Source: Chthoniobacter flavus
GTDB taxonomy: Bacteria > Verrucomicrobiota > Verrucomicrobiia > Chthoniobacterales > Terrimicrobiaceae
Assembly: GCA_020718585.1 (NCBI GenBank)
Contig: DYRS01000004.1
Coordinates: 1 to 39,063, forward strand
Direction of reading: 5' to 3'
Length of the DNA stretch: 39,063 nucleotides
Shown: piece by piece, positions 1 through 9,357 of the stretch
Layout of the letters: each line of letters begins with the position of its first letter
How positions within the stretch are numbered: position 1 is the first letter of the stretch
Notes under the pieces: model-generated
Databases searched by the model: none
What the model was told of the DNA's origin: nothing
What the model saw: only the letters and a program-made list of their open reading frames with translations
Translations under genes and position numbers: made by a program

Positions 1-2
1 GC

Positions 3-506
3 TCATTGTGGGGAAGCCGTGTCGGCCTGAGCCTGCCAGAAATCGCAGGCCCAGCTGGTCTTGATAACGTCAGCGCTTTTTGCCCACCGGCGGAGATCCC
101 AGAGGAGCCGATTGTAATCAATGGCGATTCCCTCGCGCCCGAAGCGGATGAAAAGCCGGTGGAGCCCGTCCCCCAGCTCTTCCAGCTCGTTGCCATTCGC
201 AGCAAGCAGCCTCCGGAAATGTCGTTCCATGGACTCGAACGCATCACCGTCCCCGAGGCACAGAGCCGCGCAGCCAAGGGAATTGCCGCCGGGCTGGTGG
301 TTCGGGTTCTCGGCATAAAGCGCGGCGGTGAGGGCATCGGGCAGCTTGTGCTCGCCCAGCGCCCCGAGCCGCCCGAGGACTGGAAACGCGTAGTGCCGGG
401 TGGCATTGCTCCAATACCGCCGGAGCTCGGCGCGGTGCCCTCGATCCTTACACACTCGGGCGAGTTGCTCAATGAACGGCTCGTTGGTGGGACTTTCTGT
501 TTTCAT
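3..506 (-). CDS. casB: CRISPR-associated protein Cse2/CasB (type I-E Cascade small subunit)
   Basis: Internal Met MKTESPTNEPFIEQLARVCKDRGHRAELRRYW in ORF 3..635; ATGA overlap with the cse1 stop at 503-506; Cse2-like N-terminus and position after cse1. Stop at 3-5 overlaps an ATG at 4-6 of the next gene. Confidence 0.85.
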   Translation of the reverse strand: MKTESPTNEPFIEQLARVCKDRGHRAELRRYWSNATRHYAFPVLGRLGALGEHKLPDALTAALYAENPNHQPGGNSLGCAALCLGDGDAFESMERHFRRLLAANGNELEELGDGLHRLFIRFGREGIAIDYNRLLWDLRRWAKSADVIKTSWACDFWQAQADTASPQ

Positions 507-1957
507 TTTTTCTTCTTGGGTTTTGGATTCAAAACTTTCAGCCCCGCAGCATACGCTTGGAGCTGGCGCGGAGTCTGCCGGGGGCAGACTGAGTTGTAGG
601 CGTCGCGCGCGGCCTGCCGCACGGCAAGCGTCCACGGGTCGGAGCCTTCGCCGAAGGACAGACCGCCCATCAATGCTGGTTTGCGGACGATTTCAAGCAG
701 CGTGCCGGACTGCTGGTCGAGGGCGTGCCAGAAGTGCATTTTGGCTTCATCTGTCGGCGGAAACTCATTTTTTAGTGACGAGCCATACTGTTTGACCGCG
801 CCGTAGAGCTGGTTCGATCGGCCCTCGGCAAACAGGACGCCTGCCTCGTAGCGGGCTCGTCCGGCTTCAGTGAACATCGAGCGAGGAAGGGGAAACGTGG
901 ATTCCATCGTGTCGAGAATTTTCGCTTTGAGATCTGTCACGAGTGCTCCAACCCAGACATGAAATTCTTCAAAACCCCTTTGAGACTGGATTTGAAGAGC
1001 CATCGGGGCTTTTGCCTCCTCGTTCTTTGTCTGGCGCAAGACAGTCATCAGGTGAAGATCCCGCCAGACAGAACGCCCCAGCCTTGCTGGAAGGAGGCGG
1101 CGCTCCGCCACCTCTTTTTTCGTAATAACAACAACCGTTGCTGACGGCTCTCTCGACTCCTCAAAACGCGGATATTCCAGCCCGCATTGCTGCAAGTAAA
1201 ACCCCGATCCATCAGCGACAAGCTTCAGATCGCGGTGTCGTGGGACCATCCGCCCAAGGTAGCTTTTTGTCGCAAGCAGGTGCTCGCTGCCGACCGCGGA
1301 TTTAAGTTCCCAGATTGGACGTCCTATCCCGTCGGGGTGAAAATACTCCCGGACCCAGTCCGCCGTGAGGCAATTCAAAAGGATTGTCTGCTTAAGTGTC
1401 TCGCCGATCAGCAGCGCGTGGACCATGTTGCCGTCAACGCATGGACCCTTGCCTTTGTATCCCGCTCCATAAAGTGGATAAAAACACTGAAAAGACAACA
1501 GCGCCAACGCCATGCGCGAGAGATGCAATCGTCGGTCCTCATCGCAGCCGTCGTGATCAAAAAGAGTGGGGTTGTTCCCTGTTGCCAAATGAGGAATGAG
1601 CTTGCTGGACTTCACGGGATCTCTACTGGAAGGCACCTCAACCTGCAAAAACCTCGGTCCATCGCCGAACAGGTTGAAGTGCGGGAATATATCCTCGCGG
1701 CAGAGGTAGGCCGGGACCCGGGTTTCGATATCATCCCCGAAGCCGTCCCAGTCGTCCGGCGTATCCGGTGCGCCAAGCTCGGCCTGGGTGATGCAGACGA
1801 GCAGGCGCATGAGGGAGATTCGTTCATGCGGCGCGCAATCGAGGTCAGCAATTTCAGCACTTTCGCGGAATGCGGCTTCGAGGCTGACGAGCACGTTGCG
1901 CCCATCGCGGTAGCGGACTGGAATCCAGGGATTTTCAACGAGGTGAAAGGTATTCAT
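503..1957 (-). CDS. casA: CRISPR-associated protein Cse1/CasA (type I-E large subunit)
   Basis: 484 aa; MNTFHLVENPWIPVRYRDG and PHERISLMRLLVCITQAELG are typical Cse1 motifs; follows cas3. Confidence 0.92.
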   Translation of the reverse strand: MNTFHLVENPWIPVRYRDGRNVLVSLEAAFRESAEIADLDCAPHERISLMRLLVCITQAELGAPDTPDDWDGFGDDIETRVPAYLCREDIFPHFNLFGDGPRFLQVEVPSSRDPVKSSKLIPHLATGNNPTLFDHDGCDEDRRLHLSRMALALLSFQCFYPLYGAGYKGKGPCVDGNMVHALLIGETLKQTILLNCLTADWVREYFHPDGIGRPIWELKSAVGSEHLLATKSYLGRMVPRHRDLKLVADGSGFYLQQCGLEYPRFEESREPSATVVVITKKEVAERRLLPARLGRSVWRDLHLMTVLRQTKNEEAKAPMALQIQSQRGFEEFHVWVGALVTDLKAKILDTMESTFPLPRSMFTEAGRARYEAGVLFAEGRSNQLYGAVKQYGSSLKNEFPPTDEAKMHFWHALDQQSGTLLEIVRKPALMGGLSFGEGSDPWTLAVRQAARDAYNSVCPRQTPRQLQAYAAGLKVLNPKPKKKK

Positions 1958-1965
1958 AAGAAAAA

Positions 1966-4578
1966 TTAGAACCAGGATTCCTCTTCGTCATGGAAAGTTG
2001 GGACGGCCGAGATGCGCTCATGCGAGAGCCCTCGCTCCTCGCGGTAGCTGAGCCGGTAGGCGGAGGTTTCCGGTGCATGGCATGGCAGGCAGTCTGCCGA
2101 ACCCGACGGGCAGACGGCGAGGATGGAATCTGGAAAATGCTGAAGCAGCCACGGCGGGTTGCCGGGAGAGCGGAGGGCATCCGCAATCAGGTATCTGGGG
2201 ACCCTGCAGGCATTCTGGTGGAGCTTGCGGGCCAGGTCGAAATCGAACCGTCCGGGAACGAACGCATGTGAGGTGCCATCCAGAAAGTGGAGAGAGATTC
2301 CATTTGCAGATTGGGTGGGCGAAGATTGCAGGAGGATCACAAACCCTGATGGCTTCGGCTTCCAGCGCGTCTGCATGCCCTCGACATCGTCCACCGCGCC
2401 GGTTCCAAAGACGGAGTTCATCCAAGCGGTGCCCCGCATTTCTTCCACCAGTTTCTCCAGTTCGATGCGCAGCGCATCCGCCCCAGTTGGCATCGAATCG
2501 GTGACGCGCGAAGATTCCTCCAGAAGTGGTCGGATGTCCATTGGCAGAGAGACTTGGGAGAGCGTTTGCCAGACCCTCTGCGCTTGGAAGAGGGCAAACG
2601 GCGGGTAAACGTAGGCGGATGCACCGAGAGACTTTTTGATCGAAGCGGCATCCACCGACCAATCCACTGACGGCTGAAGGATGATGCAGCGCGGATGCTC
2701 GAAGCCCGGCGGGCGCTGACGCTCGTGGCGATGCAGCCGGCCGATGCGCTGGAAAAGGAGATCCGTGGGGGCCAGATCCGTGATGAGAAGGTCGGCATCA
2801 ATGTCCACGGATTGCTCGACAACCTGCGTTCCCACCAGGATGCAACCCGACTTCGGGCGATGCTCCCCGCCCTTGCCAAGAAGCTGCATCCACCGGCTTT
2901 CGTTCAGGCCCCTGCGAAACTGCGGAAACCTGCTGTGGAGGAGTCCGAACTCGATCCCGAGATCCCGGCAGGAGGACTTGACTTGGTCGAAGCACTCCTG
3001 AGCCGCCGCGATGGTATTGCGAACCACGAGCACGCACGCGCCGGCTTCGGCTGCCGATGCGGCTTCGCGAATCCAAATCGCGCCTTCCCGATCACGGTTT
3101 TCGATGCGGATCGTTTTCTTCTGCCGAAGAGATTCGGGAACTGAAATCGACCGGGCCTTGGAACTGCCAACGGAAACTTTTGTGATGAGGGGATAAGAGT
3201 CAGAAACCTCTTCCTCTACCGCTCCGGCCGCTGCCACAAGCTGGGCCCGGCGTGCTTTGGTGAGCGTTGCCGAAAGAACGATCACCGTGCAGCCGACTTG
3301 GAGGAACCACTCGACCGCGCGGTCCACAAGCGCGGACGTGTAGGGGTCGTAGGAATGCACTTCATCCATCACAATCACCTTCCCACCGAGGGCAAAAAGC
3401 CGGAGCGCCGAGTGCTTGACGGGCAGGACAGCCATCAATGCCTGATCCAACGTGCCGACGCCGAACGGTGAGAGAAGAGCCTTGCGGGAGTCGGAATACC
3501 AGAGGTTGGCCAGCGCCGCTCCATCGTCTTCTCCATTCACAGCAGGCAGCACCGGAGTGATCCGGCGGCCGGAGAGTCCCGCATTGCCATGTGCCAGCGC
3601 CAGGACGGACGGCGACGCCAAAACATTCGCAAGGAAGGTCTCGACCCGCTGGTGGATGCGGTTGCTCGTGAGCTGGGTCGGCAATGCAAAGTAGAGCCCG
3701 AACTCGCCGCCCTCGGCCCATCTGCGGCAGGCAACCGCCAGCGCAGCCTCCGTCTTGCCCTCGCCCATCGGCGCTTCGACGATGTAGAGCCCCGGAGTTT
3801 CCGCAGCCTCAATCAGGGCCGATTGAAGCGGGCGCATCTCCATCAATTGTCCGGGACCTGACGAAAACATCCGGCCGAACGTCAAATCCGTAGAAACCTT
3901 GTGCCGCCGCCATCCGATATCGGCCAAAGCGGATCTCGCCTGTTCTCGGGCCGCTTCCAACGATATCCGGCAGTCCATCCCCTCCGCCGGAAACCATCCC
4001 GTGTTCGAGCCGATCCAGTCACAAAACACCATGAACCCAGTGAACCAATGAAGGCGGGCAGATTTCTCAACGAGGGCCAGTGGGAGGGGCCCAAACATAG
4101 CGCAGATTTCTTCGATGAGTTCTTCCTTGATCTGCTTGATCCAGTCGGCATCTCCTTCAAAAACCTTCTGCCCCCGTGCCGCCGTCGAGGAGTATTTTCC
4201 GTGGTGACCTCCGACAGCAATCAGCCATCCGGGTGGCTTCCCACAAAACTCCGGGCGGGCAGACAAATACCGCTGGCCGATTTTCGCGTGGTTGCCCTCG
4301 TAGATATCCGGGGAATCCAGACCCAAGCGGCCTTGCCACGATTCTCGCCACATCTGGCATTTCATCAGGAAGCCCGGGGAAATTTTCCCGATATCGTGAG
4401 CCGCGATCAAGGAAACGCCGCCGCCGGGCAAAAGAGCACGGAGCGAAGCGGGAAGCGTCGCGCCCGACTCCTCCGCCACGGCCCCGACGTTGAGGCAGTG
4501 GTCGCGTACGGACAGGCAGGGGCGGCCACTCTCGTCGGTCTTCGCCCAGCAGTCGTTTATGCGCAAAGCGTTGCTCAT
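1966..4578 (-). CDS. cas3: CRISPR-associated HD nuclease-helicase Cas3 (type I-E)
   Basis: HD motif AAHDIGKISPGF, Walker A-like APMGEGKTEAAL, DEVHSYDPYTSAL, QRIGRLHRH. ORF opens with TTG at 4602; ATG at 4578 (MSNALRINDCWAKTD) is the likely start. Confidence 0.93.
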   Translation of the reverse strand: MSNALRINDCWAKTDESGRPCLSVRDHCLNVGAVAEESGATLPASLRALLPGGGVSLIAAHDIGKISPGFLMKCQMWRESWQGRLGLDSPDIYEGNHAKIGQRYLSARPEFCGKPPGWLIAVGGHHGKYSSTAARGQKVFEGDADWIKQIKEELIEEICAMFGPLPLALVEKSARLHWFTGFMVFCDWIGSNTGWFPAEGMDCRISLEAAREQARSALADIGWRRHKVSTDLTFGRMFSSGPGQLMEMRPLQSALIEAAETPGLYIVEAPMGEGKTEAALAVACRRWAEGGEFGLYFALPTQLTSNRIHQRVETFLANVLASPSVLALAHGNAGLSGRRITPVLPAVNGEDDGAALANLWYSDSRKALLSPFGVGTLDQALMAVLPVKHSALRLFALGGKVIVMDEVHSYDPYTSALVDRAVEWFLQVGCTVIVLSATLTKARRAQLVAAAGAVEEEVSDSYPLITKVSVGSSKARSISVPESLRQKKTIRIENRDREGAIWIREAASAAEAGACVLVVRNTIAAAQECFDQVKSSCRDLGIEFGLLHSRFPQFRRGLNESRWMQLLGKGGEHRPKSGCILVGTQVVEQSVDIDADLLITDLAPTDLLFQRIGRLHRHERQRPPGFEHPRCIILQPSVDWSVDAASIKKSLGASAYVYPPFALFQAQRVWQTLSQVSLPMDIRPLLEESSRVTDSMPTGADALRIELEKLVEEMRGTAWMNSVFGTGAVDDVEGMQTRWKPKPSGFVILLQSSPTQSANGISLHFLDGTSHAFVPGRFDFDLARKLHQNACRVPRYLIADALRSPGNPPWLLQHFPDSILAVCPSGSADCLPCHAPETSAYRLSYREERGLSHERISAVPTFHDEEESWF

Positions 4579-4946
4579 ATTCCGGGAAAACGGCTGCGGC
4601 AATCGGCGGGTGACGGACGGTTCTGCGCGTAGAAATCCATGGCGGGCGTCGCGTCAGGATAGCCGGTCGGCTGCGCGGGGGAAGCGGAACCTGACGGGGA
4701 ATTTGCGAAGATCATGCCCGGGAGGATATGGGAGGGGGTAGGTCAACGAGCGTCCTACCCAAAGAAAAAAATCTGGCCCTTGAGTCAAGATCTGCAACTT
4801 GAGCCCAGTGCGCTCGCCAGGCGCATCCGCTTGCCGTTTCTATCGCCGGCTTCGGCTGTAGACCGATTTCATCGGATGAAAATCAAGGCAGTTGGGCCGC
4901 AAAAGAACGCAAAGAGCGCCAAAAACAATCCCTGTCTGGAAAAACG

Positions 4947-5051
4947 ATGGCGCGTGGAAAATGGATGTCAGAAATCGGCGTCCACACGGACGGGATGTTC
5001 GTGCCGCTTTCGCCTGAGCTGGCTGACTTCCTTCGGGGTCAGGATGTCTGA
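4947..5051 (+). CDS. putative 34-aa small ORF MARGKWMSEIGVHTDGMFVPLSPELADFLRGQDV
   Basis: Continuous ATG-to-TGA frame in the cas3/ldh intergenic region; weak GGA upstream only. Confidence 0.2.
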   Translation: MARGKWMSEIGVHTDGMFVPLSPELADFLRGQDV

Positions 5052-5096
5052 TGATTCGCGATTTTTCGCGTGATTCGCGGGCGACCGCCGGATTTC

Positions 5097-6017
5097 CTAG
5101 ATTTTTGCGCGGGTATCTTTGAGGGCTTTGGCGGAGGCTTGGAGGCCTTGGAGTTCTTTTGGCCAGAGTTCGAGTTCGATGTGGCCGAGGATGCCGGCGC
5201 GTCCGACGATGGTGGGGACGCTGAGGCAGATGTCGCGGATCCCGTAGGTGCCGTTGATCCGGCTGGAGACCGGGAGGATGCGGCGGCGGTCGAGGGCGAT
5301 CGAGTCAATGACTTCGCGGATTGCGACGCCGACCGCGTAGCCTGCGCCGCCTTTGCGGGAGATGACTTCGGCGCCGCTCTTCTGGGTGCGCTCGAAGATC
5401 TGGGTCTGGAAGGCCGGGGTGACGCCTGGGAATTTCGCGAGGGGAAATCCGTCGAGCGAGGCGGACGACCAGATCGGGAGCATGGTATCGCCGTGTTCGC
5501 CGAGGATCATTGCGCGGACCTGGGTGGCCGGGAGGTTGAGCGAGCTGGAGATGAGCGAGCAGAACCGGGAGGTATCGAGCATCGTGCCGAGCCCGAGGAC
5601 CTGGCTGGCCGGGAGCCCGGTCTTTTCGACCGCGAGCTGGGTCAGGATATCCACCGGATTCGAGACCACGAAGATGATCGCCTCCTTTTTCATTCCAGCG
5701 CCCTTGAGGCTTTCGAGGATGCCGAGGAAGAGGGAGACATTGCGGTTGATGAGGTCAAGGCGGGATTCGTCCGGCTTGCGGCGGAGTCCGGCGGTGATGC
5801 AGATCAGGTCGGCATCTTTGCAATCCGCATACGTTCCGGCCGAGATCCGCTGGTCTGCGCAGTAGGCCGCGCCGTGGAGGAGGTCGAGTGCCTCGCCCTC
5901 GGCCGCCGCCTGGTTGGCGTCGAGCATCACGATTTCGCGAACGATCCCCGAGCACTGGAGCGCGAATGCCGCGCACGATCCGACCCGGCCACCACCGCCG
6001 ATGATTGCAATTTTCAT
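5097..6017 (-). CDS. lactate/malate dehydrogenase family protein (BMC locus)
   Basis: MKIAIIGGGGRVGSCAAFALQ Rossmann start, LILGEHGDT-like AMILGEHGDTMLPIW; gene context with BMC. Confidence 0.9.
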   Translation of the reverse strand: MKIAIIGGGGRVGSCAAFALQCSGIVREIVMLDANQAAAEGEALDLLHGAAYCADQRISAGTYADCKDADLICITAGLRRKPDESRLDLINRNVSLFLGILESLKGAGMKKEAIIFVVSNPVDILTQLAVEKTGLPASQVLGLGTMLDTSRFCSLISSSLNLPATQVRAMILGEHGDTMLPIWSSASLDGFPLAKFPGVTPAFQTQIFERTQKSGAEVISRKGGAGYAVGVAIREVIDSIALDRRRILPVSSRINGTYGIRDICLSVPTIVGRAGILGHIELELWPKELQGLQASAKALKDTRAKI

Positions 6018-6021
6018 GATA

Positions 6022-7062
6022 TTATTTATTCAGGCTTGCGATGATTTCGTCGGTGAGTTTTTGGACAAGTGCCTCCATGTCTGCGCCCGATTGCGGGGCG
6101 GGCATCGGGTTGAACGGGGTGACCGGCGACGAGCAGCCGTGCTGTCCGCACATCTGGTCCCAGGGGTCCACCTCGCTGAGCTCGGCATTTTTGAGTCCGA
6201 ACCGGTTGTCCGGGAGGCCCATGCTCTTTTTCATATTGAGCAGGTCGCCAAGCTTCTCGCCCGGGATCGAGGCCGATCCGGGCAGTGCCTGGGCAAGGAT
6301 CACCGTTCGGCAATAGGCGTCGGTGATCTCCATTTTGAAGTAGGCATCCTCGACGGATTTCCCCCAGCAGATGACTCCGTGGCAGCCCATGATGATGGAT
6401 TGGTGCTGGGGAGCGAGCGGGCGGATGCTGGCCGCGATTTCCGGCGAGCCGGGCGTCTGGTATCCGGCGACGGCGACCGTGCCGACAAAGACTTCGAGCT
6501 CGGGGATGAGGCGGGCCGGCGGCTGGAGTTCCTTGATCGCGAATGCGCCCGCGTGGCAGGGGTGGGCGTGGCAGACCGAGGCTGCACCGGGAGTGGTCTC
6601 GTAGATCGCCGCGTGGGTCGTGAACTCGCTCGAGCGCTTCCATGTCCCGGCGAGCTGGGTCCCCTTGATATCGACCATGCTCATCATTTCGGGCGTCATA
6701 AACCCCTTGCTGACGCCGGTCGGGGTGATGATGAAGCGGTCCGGGCCGATGCGGGCGGAGATGTTGCCGCCGTTGCCATCGCAATACTCGCGCGCCCAGA
6801 TCCGGCGTCCGATGTCGCAGATTTCCTTTTTGATCCGCTCGGCTTCTGGCGAGTGGAAGAGCTTCTGGTCATCGGTCGTGCCGGGCGACGCCGATGCGAC
6901 GGCTGCGGGTGCGGCGGCGTCGGCATCAAAGACCACCTTAACTCCGGCCTCGGAGAAAATGTCCTTTGCGCCCGGGGTGATCCGGATGTCGCGGGAGAAC
7001 CGGAATTCTTTGGCTCCGGATTTCACGAATTCCTCGGCGTCTTTTTGTGCGAATAGTTTCAT
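6022..7062 (-). CDS. class II aldolase (fuculose/rhamnulose-1-phosphate aldolase type) with N-terminal extension and C-terminal helix
   Basis: DGNGGNISARIGPDRFIITPTGVSKG, VCHAHPCHAGAFA; PVC BMC context. Confidence 0.88.
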   Translation of the reverse strand: MKLFAQKDAEEFVKSGAKEFRFSRDIRITPGAKDIFSEAGVKVVFDADAAAPAAVASASPGTTDDQKLFHSPEAERIKKEICDIGRRIWAREYCDGNGGNISARIGPDRFIITPTGVSKGFMTPEMMSMVDIKGTQLAGTWKRSSEFTTHAAIYETTPGAASVCHAHPCHAGAFAIKELQPPARLIPELEVFVGTVAVAGYQTPGSPEIAASIRPLAPQHQSIIMGCHGVICWGKSVEDAYFKMEITDAYCRTVILAQALPGSASIPGEKLGDLLNMKKSMGLPDNRFGLKNAELSEVDPWDQMCGQHGCSSPVTPFNPMPAPQSGADMEALVQKLTDEIIASLNK

Positions 7063-7343
7063 GGTTTGTTTTGATAAAAATGTTCATCCACGAGTGCCAC
7101 GCAATACGCGTCCACCGGCGTGGGTTTGGGAAACGGGCAGGCGGCCTCGCGGCCCTCGCTGATGGCGATGTGCTGGCCGATATTTGCGCCGAGCTCGTCG
7201 TAGACGACGATCGCCGGTGCGAACTTCGCCGCGCCGCCGAACGTCTCGGACTTCCACGGAAGCGTGAGGAGCAGGCGCTCGCCGACAAACCGTTTATTGC
7301 GGACCGCGAGCGTGACCCGGCCGATGACGGTGCCCATCCTCAT
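7059..7343 (-). CDS. BMC-P (EutN/CcmL) shell vertex protein
   Basis: MGTVIGRVTLAVRNKRFVGERLLLTLP...VVYDELGANIGQHIAISEG. Start 7343 or 7337; overlaps the upstream stop at 7340 as ATGA and the aldolase ATG downstream. Confidence 0.9.
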   Translation of the reverse strand: MRMGTVIGRVTLAVRNKRFVGERLLLTLPWKSETFGGAAKFAPAIVVYDELGANIGQHIAISEGREAACPFPKPTPVDAYCVALVDEHFYQNKP

Positions 7344-7603
7344 ACGGCGAGGCACCTTTCGGGATCGATGATGCCGAGGACCGACCAGCGGGCGGGGCTG
7401 AGCTCGTCGCCGACCATCTTGCGTGCTTCGCTGCCGTCGCTCGAAATGAGGACCTGCTGCCCGATCGCGGCGCCGAGGTTGTCGAGAACGATCTGCGGCG
7501 CGAGATCCGGGGAATCCGGCTCCGCGATCAGCAGCCGCCAGCCCTCGAGGCTGGGGTGCTTGACCGTGCTCGTCGCATACCCGCAGATCGTGGCGGTTCT
7601 CAT
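7340..7603 (-). CDS. BMC-P (EutN/CcmL) shell vertex protein
   Basis: MRTATICGYATSTVKHPSLEGWRLLIAEP...LDNLGAAIGQQVLISSDGSEAR; BMC-P pattern. Confidence 0.9.
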   Translation of the reverse strand: MRTATICGYATSTVKHPSLEGWRLLIAEPDSPDLAPQIVLDNLGAAIGQQVLISSDGSEARKMVGDELSPARWSVLGIIDPERCLAV

Positions 7604-7606
7604 TTT

Positions 7607-9043
7607 TTAGTAGAGATTCAAGTTCTCGACCATGACGCAGCGGCGGGAGCGGGTGAATGTCATCGGGGTGGTGACGCCTTCGCCGGTCGGGGTGGCGATG
7701 CTGAAGCTGAGGAAGCCTTCGCCGCCGAGGCCAAGGCCGGTCATGCACGGGCCGTTCTTGATGAAGAGCGTTGTATCAATCTCCTGGGCCATCTTGGTGA
7801 GGTTGCGGATATTCTGCGAGTGCATGATCCCGGTGTGCTTGTAGCCGTGCTCGGCGCGGATGGCGGCGGCGATGGCGGCGTCCACATCCGGCACGCGCAC
7901 GACGGGGATGAACGGCATCATCTGCTCCTCGTCCACAAAGATGTGGTCCTCTTTTGTTTCGCCGAAGAGGAGCTGGGTTGCGGGCGGGACATCGAGCCCG
8001 ATCGCCTTTGCGAGCACGGCGGCATCGCGTCCGACAAGGTCGCGGTTGACTACCGGGTGCGGACAGCCCGCGCCCTGGCCCTTGGGAAACACGAACGCCT
8101 TTTCAGCGAGCTGCTCGACCTGTTTGGCGTCGAGGCGGACCGCGCCCGCGCGGGCGAGGGCGTCCATGAGTTTGTCGGCGACCGAGGCGACGACGAAGAC
8201 CTCTTTTTCGCCGATGCAGAGGAGGTTGTTGTCGTAGGATGCGCCCTGGATGATCGAGCGGGCGGCCGAGTCGAGGTCGGCGGTTTCGTCCACGACGACC
8301 GGTGGGTTGCCGGGGCCGGCGCAGATCGCGCGCTTGCCGACCTTCATCGCGGCGGCGACGACGGCGGGTCCGCCGGTGACGCAGAGCAGGTTGACCGATG
8401 GGTGCTTGCAGAGCGTGTCAAACGTGTCGAGTGTCGGCTTGACGACCGTGCAGAGGAGGTCGGTGATCCCGGTTTCGGCTGCGATTGCGCGGTTGTATTC
8501 GCGGATTGCGATCGCCGCGCATTTTGCGGCCGAGGGATGGGTGTTGAAGACGACCGCATTGCCGGCGGCAATCATGTTGATCGCGTTGCCGGTGAGCGTG
8601 GGAACGCTGTGGGTGGACGGCGTGATCGCGCCGATGACCCCCCATGGGGCATGGTCAATGACCGTGAGTCCGGAGTCCCCGCTGAACGCGGTGCGGTCGA
8701 TCATCTCGACGCCCGGCACCAAGTCGCCGCAGATTTTGAGCTTCTCGATCTTGTGGTCGAGTCGACCGATCTTCGTCTCGTTGAACTCGATTTCGCCCCA
8801 TGCCTTCGCGTTCTCAACGCAGAGCTTCCGGACGACTGCGATCGCGGATTTGCGGGCGGTGATCCCGCCATCGCGGAGCTTCTCGAACGACCGCTGGGCC
8901 GCGTCGATCGCCGCGCCCATGTCGTCATAGACCCCGAGGGCCGATGGACCCGAGGACTTGGCGGCCGAGGGAGCCTGGCTCTTGAGCCGGGCGAGGACCT
9001 CGCCGACCACCTTGGTGACTAGTTTTTCGTCAATCGCGACCAT
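7607..9043 (-). CDS. pduP: PduP-like CoA-acylating aldehyde dehydrogenase with N-terminal encapsulation-peptide-like helix
   Basis: 478 aa; catalytic region GASYDNNLLCIGEKEVFV; N-terminus MVAIDEKLVTKVVGEVLARLKSQ plus linker. Confidence 0.92.
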   Translation of the reverse strand: MVAIDEKLVTKVVGEVLARLKSQAPSAAKSSGPSALGVYDDMGAAIDAAQRSFEKLRDGGITARKSAIAVVRKLCVENAKAWGEIEFNETKIGRLDHKIEKLKICGDLVPGVEMIDRTAFSGDSGLTVIDHAPWGVIGAITPSTHSVPTLTGNAINMIAAGNAVVFNTHPSAAKCAAIAIREYNRAIAAETGITDLLCTVVKPTLDTFDTLCKHPSVNLLCVTGGPAVVAAAMKVGKRAICAGPGNPPVVVDETADLDSAARSIIQGASYDNNLLCIGEKEVFVVASVADKLMDALARAGAVRLDAKQVEQLAEKAFVFPKGQGAGCPHPVVNRDLVGRDAAVLAKAIGLDVPPATQLLFGETKEDHIFVDEEQMMPFIPVVRVPDVDAAIAAAIRAEHGYKHTGIMHSQNIRNLTKMAQEIDTTLFIKNGPCMTGLGLGGEGFLSFSIATPTGEGVTTPMTFTRSRRCVMVENLNLY

Positions 9044-9048
9044 AATAT

Positions 9049-9357
9049 TCAGTGAGTTTTGTAGAGGATTGTTTTCCCGAGATCCACGGTGTCCACGATG
9101 CCGACGACCACGGCATCCACCGGCGAATCCTTGTCATCCGCCGCGAGGCGCGCCGAGCTCCCCTGGACGACGAGCACGTATTCGCCGATCCCCGCGCCAA
9201 GGCTGTCCACCGAGACGAGCGTGGATGTGCCCGGCTTGAGCTCCTTCGCGGACGGCGAGTCGATGACGAGCGGTCGCACGACGAGGAGCTTGCTCCCGGT
9301 CATCTTCGGATTTTTTTTGGTGGCAACAATGCTGCCTTCGACGCGGGCAAGAATCAT
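9049..9357 (-). CDS. BMC-P (EutN/CcmL) shell vertex protein
   Basis: MILARVEGSIVATKKNPKMTGSKLLVVRPL...SVDSLGAGIGEYVLVVQGSSAR. Confidence 0.93.
   Translation of the reverse strand: MILARVEGSIVATKKNPKMTGSKLLVVRPLVIDSPSAKELKPGTSTLVSVDSLGAGIGEYVLVVQGSSARLAADDKDSPVDAVVVGIVDTVDLGKTILYKTH

Noticed and set aside
1-5100. CRISPR array near the cas genes
   Set aside because: No regularly spaced 28-29-nt direct repeats seen; any array would lie beyond the left edge.
5070-6044. 324-aa plus-strand ORF opposite ldh
   Set aside because: Acidic low-complexity shadow ORF antisense to a clear dehydrogenase; high-GC artefact.
7556-9022. 488-aa plus-strand ORF opposite pduP
   Set aside because: Antisense mirror frame of pduP with no recognisable domain.
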